A stretch of DNA of 64,000 nt from the NCBI RefSeq assembly GCF_047238305.1, contig NZ_JBDFMO010000001.1:1302001-1366000 (forward strand), written 5' to 3'. Below are positions 51,798 to 59,021 of the stretch, in pieces. Below the pieces are notes generated by a model. The model saw only the letters and a list, made by a program, of their open reading frames with translations. It did no database searches and had not been told where the DNA came from. Each line of letters starts with the position of its first letter. The first letter of the stretch is position 1. Source of the DNA: Ferdinandcohnia sp047238305 (GTDB lineage: Bacteria; Bacillota; Bacilli; Bacillales; Bacillaceae_L). A program made the translations under genes and the position numbers.

Positions 51798-53219
51798 ATG
51801 ACAAAAGGACGCGTTACCCAAGTTATGGGTCCTGTTGTAGACGTACAGTTTGACAGCGGCCATCTTCCTGAGATATATAACGCCCTTACGATTAAACATA
51901 GTGCGCGTAACGAAAATGAAGTTGACATCAACTTAACACTTGAAGTTGCGCTTCACCTAGGTGATGATACTGTACGTACAGTTGCGATGTCATCTACTGA
52001 CGGTGTAGTTCGTGGATTAGAGGTTACTGACACTGGTAAGCCAATTTCTGTACCAGTTGGTGATGTAACACTTGGACGTGTATTTAACGTTTTAGGTGAA
52101 AACATTGACCTTGATGCTCCAGTACCTGCTGATGCACGTCGTGATGCAATTCACAGAGAAGCACCAACATTTGAACATCTTTCAACCGAGGTTGAAATTC
52201 TTGAAACTGGTATTAAGGTAGTAGACCTTCTTGCTCCATACATTAAAGGTGGAAAAATCGGTCTATTCGGTGGTGCGGGTGTTGGTAAAACAGTTCTTAT
52301 CCAAGAACTTATCAACAACATCGCACAAGAACACGGTGGTATTTCCGTATTCGCTGGTGTAGGTGAGCGTACTCGTGAAGGAAACGACTTATACTACGAA
52401 ATGAAAGACTCTGGAGTTATTTCAAAAACAGCGATGGTATTCGGACAAATGAACGAACCACCTGGTGCACGTATGCGTGTAGCTTTAACTGGTCTTACAA
52501 TGGCGGAATACTTCCGTGATGAGCAAGGCCAAGATGTGTTATTCTTCATCGATAACATTTTCCGTTTCACTCAAGCAGGTTCTGAGGTTTCAGCCCTACT
52601 TGGTCGTATGCCATCTGCCGTTGGTTACCAACCAACTCTAGCAACTGAGATGGGTAAATTACAAGAACGTATTACATCAACAAACGTTGGATCTGTTACG
52701 TCAATCCAGGCGATTTACGTTCCTGCCGATGACTATACAGACCCGGCTCCAGCTACAACGTTTGCTCACTTAGACGCAACAACAAACCTTGAGCGTAAGC
52801 TTTCTGAGATGGGTATTTACCCTGCGGTGGATCCATTAGCATCTACATCTCGTGCTTTATCTCCTGAAGTTGTTGGAGAAGAGCATTACGAAGTGGCTCG
52901 TCAAGTACAACAAACATTACAACGTTACCGTGAACTACAAGATATCATCGCAATCCTAGGTATGGATGAGTTAGGTGATGAGGATAAGTTAGTCGTACAC
53001 CGTGCGCGTCGTGTCCAATTCTTCTTATCTCAAAACTTCCACGTTGCAGAACAGTTCACTGGTCAACCAGGTTCTTACGTTCCAGTTAAAGAAACTGTTC
53101 GTGGATTCAAGGAAATCCTAGAAGGTAAGTACGACTATCTTCCTGAAGATGCGTTCCGTCTAGTTGGTCGAATTGAAGAAGCAGTAGAAGCTGGAAAGCG
53201 CATGGGTGTTGAAGCATAA
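51798..53219 (+). CDS. atpD: ATP synthase subunit beta
   Basis: Catalytic subunit of F1. 473 residues; P-loop GGAGVGKTVL near residue 157, catalytic GERTREGNDLY and DELSEED-like end region (LGDEDKLVVHRARR). ATG 51798 with TTAGGAGGG. Confidence 0.98.
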   Translation: MTKGRVTQVMGPVVDVQFDSGHLPEIYNALTIKHSARNENEVDINLTLEVALHLGDDTVRTVAMSSTDGVVRGLEVTDTGKPISVPVGDVTLGRVFNVLGENIDLDAPVPADARRDAIHREAPTFEHLSTEVEILETGIKVVDLLAPYIKGGKIGLFGGAGVGKTVLIQELINNIAQEHGGISVFAGVGERTREGNDLYYEMKDSGVISKTAMVFGQMNEPPGARMRVALTGLTMAEYFRDEQGQDVLFFIDNIFRFTQAGSEVSALLGRMPSAVGYQPTLATEMGKLQERITSTNVGSVTSIQAIYVPADDYTDPAPATTFAHLDATTNLERKLSEMGIYPAVDPLASTSRALSPEVVGEEHYEVARQVQQTLQRYRELQDIIAILGMDELGDEDKLVVHRARRVQFFLSQNFHVAEQFTGQPGSYVPVKETVRGFKEILEGKYDYLPEDAFRLVGRIEEAVEAGKRMGVEA

Positions 53220-53244
53220 TTAACGGGACCTAGGAGGGTGTAAA

Positions 53245-53649
53245 ATGAAGACAGTAAAAGTCAATGTCGTGACTCCTGATGGCCCAGTTTATGAAGCTGA
53301 TGTGGAAATGGTAAGTGCCAAAGCCCAAAGTGGTGAGCTTGGTATTTTACCAGGACATATTCCTATGGTTGCTCCTCTTCAAGTAGGGGCAGTTAGACTT
53401 AAGAAGGAAGGCAACACTGAACTTGTGGCTGTAAGTGGAGGCTTTCTCGAGGTTCGTCCTGACCAAGTAACAATCCTTGCTCAAGCTGCTGAAACAGCAG
53501 AGCACATTGATGTTCACCGTGCACAACAAGCAAAGCATCGTGCTGAACAACGCTTGCAGGCGAAACAAGAACATGTCGATTTTAAACGAGCAGAGCTCGC
53601 TTTAAAACGTGCCATCAATCGATTAAACATATTACAAAACAAATACTAA
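53245..53649 (+). CDS. atpC: ATP synthase subunit epsilon
   Basis: 134 residues: N-terminal beta barrel (LGILPGHIPMVAPLQVGAVR) and the C-terminal helical hairpin that can inhibit ATP hydrolysis. Last gene of the operon. Confidence 0.96.
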   Translation: MKTVKVNVVTPDGPVYEADVEMVSAKAQSGELGILPGHIPMVAPLQVGAVRLKKEGNTELVAVSGGFLEVRPDQVTILAQAAETAEHIDVHRAQQAKHRAEQRLQAKQEHVDFKRAELALKRAINRLNILQNKY

Positions 53650-53667
53650 TTTTGTATTGGTATTGGG

Positions 53668-53700
53668 AACCCCCAGAGGCCTTTGGTCCTGGGGGTTTTT
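53668..53700 (+). terminator. atp operon terminator
   Basis: AACCCCCAG-AGG / CCT-GGGGGTT followed by TTTTT. Confidence 0.88.
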
Positions 53701-53768
53701 GTCGTATTTGGGATGGGTTTGTTTCGGGCATGGATTGGCTGACAGGAGAGTGGATGTTTTTGCTAAAG

Positions 53769-53888
53769 TCGATAGAATAGGATTATAATCGATAGAATCA
53801 AAATAAAGTTGATAGGATTAAAAGAACGTCGATAGAATGAAGTTAACGCCGATAGACTCCGATTATCGTTGATAGAAGGATGAACATT
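53769..53888. repeat. Six-unit 20-bp tandem array (GATAGAAT anchor)
   Basis: GATAGAAT or close variants begin at 53771, 53791, 53811, 53831, 53851 and 53871, exactly 20 bp apart; the remaining 10-12 bases vary. Lies between the atp terminator and the second sigma gene; the rest of that gap shows only TGAAAC at 53907, a possible ECF -35. Confidence 0.88.
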
Positions 53889-54055
53889 AGTAAGTTTTAT
53901 TAGAATTGAAACTAGTTATCCTTATAGTTTAATCTCTTATATAATGGCTTTAACAGTAATTGTCCATTAGATAAGGGATTTTTTTATATTTGTTGAAACC
54001 TTTTGCCTTTTTCTTGTATCTAAGGATTAGGTTGACTTGGAAAGGAGAGCATACT

Positions 54056-54595
54056 TTGGATATCGCAAAAGAGGTGAAAAAGGCGAGGCGTGGGAGTAAG
54101 TCTTCCTTTGAAAAACTGATTATGGCTCATAAGCTTTTGATGTATCGTGTGGCAAAAACAATCTTAACGAATGACGAAGATTGTGCGGATGCGATTCAGG
54201 AGGCGATCATCAAAGCTTATCAAAAAATGGATACGTTGAAAGAGCCTGCTTACTTTAAAAGCTGGTTGTGCCGAATTGTCTTGAATGAATGTTACCAGCT
54301 GTTAAGGAAGAAAAAGAATGGCATAAATATTGAGGACTTGTTTGAGCCTCAGATTACGGAACAAGGATATGAGGAAGTGGAGGTTGAACAAATGCTCGGT
54401 AAACTACCGGAAGAGCAATCTCAATTGTTGAAGCTTTTTCATATTGAAGGAATGTCAATTTTGGAGCTGGCACAAATACATGAGGTACCGGAAAATACGA
54501 TCAAAACAAGATTACGTCGTGCGCGTGAAAAAATGCGTGAGCTATGGGATGTAAAAGAGGAGGGATCATCATGGATAAATGGGAAGAGAAAATAA
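54056..54595 (+). CDS. ECF RNA polymerase sigma factor 2
   Basis: 179 residues from TTG 54056 (AAAGGAG 8 nt upstream). Region 2: FEKLIMAHKLLMYRVAKTILTNDEDCADAIQEAIIKAYQKM with YFKSWLCRIVLNECYQLLR; region 4: MLGKLPEEQSQLLKLFHIEGMSILELAQIHEVPENTIKTRLRRAREKM. Of the SigV/SigX-like kind. The next gene overlaps its end by 25 nt and is its probable membrane regulator. Confidence 0.9.
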   Translation: MDIAKEVKKARRGSKSSFEKLIMAHKLLMYRVAKTILTNDEDCADAIQEAIIKAYQKMDTLKEPAYFKSWLCRIVLNECYQLLRKKKNGINIEDLFEPQITEQGYEEVEVEQMLGKLPEEQSQLLKLFHIEGMSILELAQIHEVPENTIKTRLRRAREKMRELWDVKEEGSSWINGKRK

Positions 54596-55875
54596 AGATG
54601 AGGGCAAACCCACAGGTTCCTGCAAGTGTGGAGAAGCGCATGAACGAAGCACTCCGTTCCCTTCCGAAAAAGAAGACGCATCCACGCTTCTTTTATCCAG
54701 TTGCAGCAGTGTTTTTGGTGGGCTTCCTTTTATTTGGGATATCGTTTATGTCTCCAACTTTAGCTGATACGTTGAGGTCTGTACCAGTCATTGGGTCTAT
54801 TTTTAAGATGGTAGGGGACATCGGTACCCAGAAGGGGGAAAAAGAGGGGTTATCTACTTTATTAGGGCAACAGGTGAAAATAGATGGGCAAGTGATTACT
54901 TTTACGGAGAGCCTTTATGATGGATCACAGATTCATATTGGGTATCTGATTGAATCTTATACCCAAGAGAAAACAACCTACCTTTCTGATTTTTTAACGA
55001 ACATACGGTTAACCATTGATGGCAAGGGTGTTAGTTATGGGATGGGGGAACGCGGAGAAGTATTAGAGAATGGAGATTATGCTGGGATATTGAGTATTCA
55101 TGTGGATGACGAATTACCAGACCAGTTTACTCTGGGCATACGTTCTCCAAAGGAAAAAGCATTACATGTAGAGTTACCAATCACGAAACAAGGAGAAAAT
55201 AGAGCATTTCTTGTAAATGAAACGGCAGAGTCTGAGGATTTAACGATGCATGTGGATAAAGTGACATTTTTCCCAACGAGCACGGAGATTGTGTTTCGTC
55301 AGATTATGGATGAAAAAGTATTTGAGAGTAAAAAGTATGATTGGTTAGATTATCAAATTGTTGATGATAAAGGAAATGTACTGCAGCCATTAAGTGGAGG
55401 TGGCGGTGGGGGACCAATGAAGAACGGTCAGTTACTACAAACCTACAATTATTACTATGAGCCTCTGGAGACTATACCGAAATCACTAACGTTTAAACCG
55501 TATTTAGTTGTCGGTAACGAGAAGGTGGAAGAAGTGAAAGCGGATTGGACGGGTGAAAAACTGACGCTTTCACAAGGTGGAATAGGGGAAATAACTGTAT
55601 TAGACATTAAGCGTGAAGATAACTTAGTGACCCTCATAGTGGAAACAAAGGGTGAAGATGCATTTTGGCAGGCAAATAATATTTTGATTGAGAAGAAAAA
55701 CGGGGAAGCCTTTCATCAGGAACAAACACCAAAACGAATTGACAATGCTGTTAATCAATATGAGATACAGTTTACAGCAGATGTGGCGGAGGAAGATATT
55801 CGTGTTGTAGTCTTTAAACAAAAGGCTCCGAAATTTTTGGAGGAGTTAGAGGTAACAATTGAGTTAGGGGAGTGA
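54571..55875 (+). CDS. DUF4179-type membrane regulator of sigma factor 2
   Basis: 434 residues. Cytoplasmic N-terminus (MDKWEEKIKMRANPQVPASVEKRMNEAL), one helix (about 44-62), then ADTLRSVPVIGSIFKMVGD, a motif common in DUF4179 proteins that accompany ECF sigma genes. The long outside part has a glycine run (GGGGGG near residue 275). Translation overlaps the sigma gene, so the two are made together. Likely anti-sigma activity is inferred from position and topology. Confidence 0.8.
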   Translation: MDKWEEKIKMRANPQVPASVEKRMNEALRSLPKKKTHPRFFYPVAAVFLVGFLLFGISFMSPTLADTLRSVPVIGSIFKMVGDIGTQKGEKEGLSTLLGQQVKIDGQVITFTESLYDGSQIHIGYLIESYTQEKTTYLSDFLTNIRLTIDGKGVSYGMGERGEVLENGDYAGILSIHVDDELPDQFTLGIRSPKEKALHVELPITKQGENRAFLVNETAESEDLTMHVDKVTFFPTSTEIVFRQIMDEKVFESKKYDWLDYQIVDDKGNVLQPLSGGGGGGPMKNGQLLQTYNYYYEPLETIPKSLTFKPYLVVGNEKVEEVKADWTGEKLTLSQGGIGEITVLDIKREDNLVTLIVETKGEDAFWQANNILIEKKNGEAFHQEQTPKRIDNAVNQYEIQFTADVAEEDIRVVVFKQKAPKFLEELEVTIELGE

Positions 55876-55885
55876 GTGTGAGTTT

Positions 55886-55911
55886 GGACTACTTTTATGT
55901 AGTCCTTTTTT
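55886..55911 (+). terminator. Terminator of the second sigma operon
   Basis: GGACTAC-TTTTAT-GTAGTCC followed by six T. Confidence 0.92.
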
Positions 55912-55916
55912 CGTTT

Positions 55917-55964
55917 TTGTCCAATAATTTTGAATTATCGCTGATAATTTTTGTTATTGGACAA
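55917..55964. other. Nested perfect hairpin
   Basis: TTGTCCAATAA / TTATTGGACAA (11 bp) encloses AATTATC-GCT-GATAATT (7 bp). It directly follows the terminator. No gene in 55912-56255. Confidence 0.75.
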
Positions 55965-56088
55965 TAGGTTATTAGTATAGAAGATATTTAAAATTTGTGG
56001 CTGATAGGATATTGGGGGCTCGGATGTATTTAGTTAGTAGGTTTCTAGAGATGTAATCTAGCCATCGAGGGGCTGAAGTCGAGCAGGT

Positions 56089-56255
56089 GAGGGTACGAAA
56101 AAGGGTTAATCGTGCCCTCAGAAGTGGGAATTGATCGGGTGGGGATACGAAAAAGGGTTAATCGTGCCCTCAAGAGGTGGAAATCGAGCAGGTGATGGAA
56201 CGAAAGAGGGCTAATCGTGTCCCCAAGAGGTGGAAGTCGAGTAAGTGATAGTCAA
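56089..56255. repeat. 52-53-bp tandem array, left part
   Basis: TACGAAAAAGGGTTAATCG-type cores at 56094, 56146 and 56199 (52 and 53 bp apart). Most units can form a hairpin (GAGGGTACG / CGTGCCCTC in the first). The array stops at the IS end and resumes at 57663. Confidence 0.85.
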
Positions 56256-56334
56256 GCCCTTAATTTTGTGTAAAATTAATTCTATGGCTAACAATATTTA
56301 TCAGGATATTAGATTTATTTGTGTTAAGGGATTG

Positions 56335-56380
56335 ATTTGTATTGGTTGGAAGGGGGTACCCCCTTCCAACCAATACAAAT
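56335..56380. repeat. Perfect 46-bp palindrome inside the IS
   Basis: Both 23-bp arms match without error around GGGGGTACCCCC; outer ends are ATTTGTATTGG and CCAATACAAAT. It starts 18 nt after the transposase stop. A smaller CGCGC hairpin lies between them. Confidence 0.95.
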
Positions 56381-56397
56381 TTCGCGCGCTTCGCGCT

Positions 56398-57567
56398 CTA
56401 TCTCTTTTTGATAGGTAGTTTTTTCATCAATTGTTTCTCTTCGTAGTCCATTAATACAGCTCCAATTAGGCGAAAGGCAGATTGAGTGTTAGGAAAAATT
56501 CTTATGACTCTTTCTCTTCGCCGGACTTCTTGGTTCAATCGTTCCAATGAATTTGTACTGTGTATATAAGGATGATATGGAGCTGGCTCGTTTAAATATT
56601 GGATGGCATCTTCGAAGCCTTCTTCTAAAATTTGTATTGCTTTTTTAAGTTTAGAATTTTCCTGATAGCTTTTTATAAACTCATCCTTAAATGTGCAGGC
56701 GTCTTCTCTTGTCACAGCTCCGAAAATTCTTTTTATATCAAAGATTACCTGTGCCATGTTCTTCTTTGGAAGATCCCCCAAAATATTGCGTTTAAAATGG
56801 ACAGTGCATCTTTGCCAAGAGGTTCCGATGAATTCGCGTTGAATAGCCTTTTTTAATCCTTCATGAGCATCTGATATTACTAGCTTTGGTGATTGTAATC
56901 CACGTGATTTTAAATCTTTGAAAAAACCTTGCCATGCATCAAAATTTTCTACATGATCTACTTTTAGACCAATAACCTCTCTTTGATGTTTTTCATTTAT
57001 AGCAGTAGCAATATAAACTGCTTTCGACACTACCCGGTGATGTTCGCGGACCTTGATGTACATGGCATCAGCGAAAATATACGGATAGTACATGACATTT
57101 AATGGTCGATTTGCCCATTGATTCACGATAGGCTCCAGTTTCTCTGTAAGAGATGAGACGAAGGACTTCGATACATTTTCACCACAGAGCTGCTTTACAA
57201 CCTTAGTTACGTTTCCGGTTGATACCCCGTTTATCACCATTTCTAACATAGAAAGAACGAAAGCTTTGTCACATCGTTCATACTTTTCAAATATGGATGG
57301 AGAAAAGTCGCCTTCACGTGTACGAGGAACACGTAAAGTAATTCGTCCATTAGCTAGTAGTAAATCACGCTCATAATATCCATTACGATAATCACGACGG
57401 GTAACAGTCCGTTCATAAGCTTCTGCCTGTAGGTATTCATCACGTTCTTTTTCCATTAATTCATTAAGTACTAAAACTATGGAAGCTTTAACAACTGCTT
57501 CGATATTAGAATTCATAACAGCATCTTTTAAATTGTCCAAATTAAGGGTAAACTGAAGTTGAGTCAA
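56398..57567 (-). CDS. IS256-family transposase
   Basis: 389 residues, DDE-type Mutator transposase. Shows YFADAMYIKVREHH-type first Asp region (YIFADAMYIKV), LVISDAHEGLKKAI with the second Asp, and HSTNSLERLNQEVRRRERVIRIFPN near the catalytic Glu. The start is TTG 57567, with AAGGAGGA 7 nt upstream on the minus strand; the longer frame from 57648 would begin in the inverted repeat. The gene looks intact. Confidence 0.93.
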   Translation of the reverse strand: MTQLQFTLNLDNLKDAVMNSNIEAVVKASIVLVLNELMEKERDEYLQAEAYERTVTRRDYRNGYYERDLLLANGRITLRVPRTREGDFSPSIFEKYERCDKAFVLSMLEMVINGVSTGNVTKVVKQLCGENVSKSFVSSLTEKLEPIVNQWANRPLNVMYYPYIFADAMYIKVREHHRVVSKAVYIATAINEKHQREVIGLKVDHVENFDAWQGFFKDLKSRGLQSPKLVISDAHEGLKKAIQREFIGTSWQRCTVHFKRNILGDLPKKNMAQVIFDIKRIFGAVTREDACTFKDEFIKSYQENSKLKKAIQILEEGFEDAIQYLNEPAPYHPYIHSTNSLERLNQEVRRRERVIRIFPNTQSAFRLIGAVLMDYEEKQLMKKLPIKKR

Positions 57568-57662
57568 GATTAATTCCTCCTTATGTTTTCGTCGCTGATA
57601 ACATTGTGGCCAAATGGAATTAATTTGACTCATTTTCTTTTTACACAATTATACGGACTTAA

Positions 57663-57735
57663 TCTAAGTGATGGTACGAAAAAGGGTTAAATGTACCATC
57701 AGGGGCGATAAATCGGATAAGTGATGGTATGAATA
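57663..57735. repeat. 52-53-bp tandem array, right part
   Basis: TACGAAAAAGGGTTAAATG at 57675 and a broken next unit at 57728, 53 bp apart. The unit hairpin is GATGGTAC / GTACCATC, differing from the left units by paired changes. Confidence 0.85.
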
Positions 57736-57756
57736 TAAAAACTTTTATTGGTGTGC

Positions 57757-58060
57757 GTAACTTCGTTACGAATATTTGTTTTGTTGAAAACAAAGGTTGT
57801 GGCAGGTAGTACGCCAAAAACGCCTGCGGCCTTTTTGGCTAAAAAGGTGGTGACCAAGTGTCGACCATCTGGGGTTTTAGTTCTATGAAATTGTGAAATT
57901 ACCATTTTGATGAAACTAAAGTTTCATCATTTCAGCTATGGCTGAAACTGCAAATGGGGAAAAATGGCTAGGGAAAGCGGGCTTTCCCAGCCTGTTTTTT
58001 CCCCATTTGTCAGAAATGGTAATTTCGTAGAATAAGTGGCAGGTTTGGTCGACACTTGGT
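57757..58060. repeat. Multi-hairpin foldback element before nuoA
   Basis: Outer helix ACCAAGTGTCGACC (57853-57866) with GGTCGACACTTGGT (58047-58060), 14 of 14. Second helix GAAATTACCATTT (57895-57907) with AAATGGTAATTTC (58014-58026), 13 of 13. Inside: GATGAAAC/GTTTCATC, TTTCAGC/GCTGAAA, and a long stem CAAATGGGG/CCCCATTTG with GGGAAAGC/GCTTTCCC. To the left are CGTAAC/GTTACG, TTTGTTTT/AAAACAAA and GCCAAAAA/TTTTTGGC hairpins. No coding. Confidence 0.88.
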
Positions 58061-58078
58061 TGGGAAAAGTGCTATAAT
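58049..58078 (+). promoter_or_regulatory. nuo operon promoter
   Basis: TCGACA (58049-58054), 18 nt, TATAAT (58073-58078). The -35 is part of the foldback's outer right arm. Leader to nuoA about 55 nt. Confidence 0.7.
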
Positions 58079-58139
58079 GAATTCGGTTACATTTATAATA
58101 TTTTGTTAATAAAATGTTGGGGATATCGGAGGGGGCTGC

Positions 58140-58517
58140 ATGGAGGATCTGTTGAATCAGTATTTGAATAGTTACATGATAGTGTTTGTCTTCTTGTTGT
58201 TGGGTATTTTACTCCCGATTGTGGCGTTGTTTCTGGGGAAATTGCTTCGTCCACATGCTCCAAGTGAGGAGAAGGCTACTACATATGAGAGTGGGATTGA
58301 GCCATTCCATGATTCACGGGTACAGTTTAATGTACGTTATTATATTTTTGCGCTATTGTTTGTTATTTTTGATGTTGAGACAGTATTTTTATATCCATGG
58401 GCGGTTGCCTACGAAAAACTCGGTATTTTCGCAGTAGTTGAGATGTTTATTTTCGTTGTAATGCTCGTTATCGGCTTAGTATATGCTTGGAAGAAGGGCG
58501 TGTTGAAATGGATTTAA
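58140..58517 (+). CDS. nuoA: NADH-quinone oxidoreductase subunit A
   Basis: 125 residues, three helices, small membrane subunit of complex I. The conserved loop EKATTYESGIEPFHDSRVQFNVRYY is present. ATG 58140 with CGGAGGGGG upstream; first gene of the operon and overlaps nuoB. Confidence 0.96.
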   Translation: MEDLLNQYLNSYMIVFVFLLLGILLPIVALFLGKLLRPHAPSEEKATTYESGIEPFHDSRVQFNVRYYIFALLFVIFDVETVFLYPWAVAYEKLGIFAVVEMFIFVVMLVIGLVYAWKKGVLKWI

Positions 58518-59020
58518 AAATGGATGGTATTTCAGATTTAGAGATGGAAGAGTTAAAGAGAAGTGTATTTTTGACAACGCTGGAGCAAGTGAAGGGTTGG
58601 GCACGAAGTAATTCGTTGTGGCCACTTACATTTGGTCTGGCTTGTTGTGCGATTGAAATGATGGGGACAGGTTCTTCTCACTATGATTTAGATCGTTTTG
58701 GTTCCTTTTTCCGTACGTCTCCTCGTCAGTCCGATTGTATGATTGTGTCGGGGACGGTGACGAAGAAAATGGCGCCAGTTTTAAAGAGATTGTATGATCA
58801 AATGCCTGAGCCAAAATGGGTAATTGCGATGGGGTCTTGTGCAACTGCGGGGGGGCCTTATGTGAAATCGTATGCGGTTGTAAAAGGGGTTGACCAAATT
58901 GTACCGGTTGATGTGTACATTCCTGGTTGTCCTCCAAATCCAGCTGCGCTCATTTACGGGATTAATAAATTAAGAGAGAAGATTCGCTATGAGGCTAAAA
59001 CGGGGAAGAAGGTGATTTAG
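58508..59020 (+). CDS. nuoB: NADH-quinone oxidoreductase subunit B
   Basis: 170 residues. Carries Fe-S cluster N2, last electron carrier before quinone: C46 and C47 in GLACCAIEMM, then GSCATAGGPY and PGCPPNP cysteines. ATG 58508 (GAAGGG upstream) lies inside the end of nuoA. Confidence 0.97.
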   Translation: MDLKMDGISDLEMEELKRSVFLTTLEQVKGWARSNSLWPLTFGLACCAIEMMGTGSSHYDLDRFGSFFRTSPRQSDCMIVSGTVTKKMAPVLKRLYDQMPEPKWVIAMGSCATAGGPYVKSYAVVKGVDQIVPVDVYIPGCPPNPAALIYGINKLREKIRYEAKTGKKVI

Positions 59021-59021
59021 C

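Larger units (their letters stand above)
56256..57658 (-). mobile_element. IS256-family insertion sequence
   Basis: About 1403 bp. Imperfect terminal inverted repeats: GCCCTTAATTTTGTGTAAAA at the left and GTCCGTATAATTGTGTAAAA at the right end (read inward). One transposase gene on the minus strand. It is inserted within the 52-53-bp array. No clear 8-9 bp target duplication. Confidence 0.85.

Noticed and set aside
56248..57666. Target duplication of the IS256-family element
   Set aside because: The 8 bases on each side (ATAGTCAA and TTAATCTA) do not match; similarity farther out comes from the tandem array.
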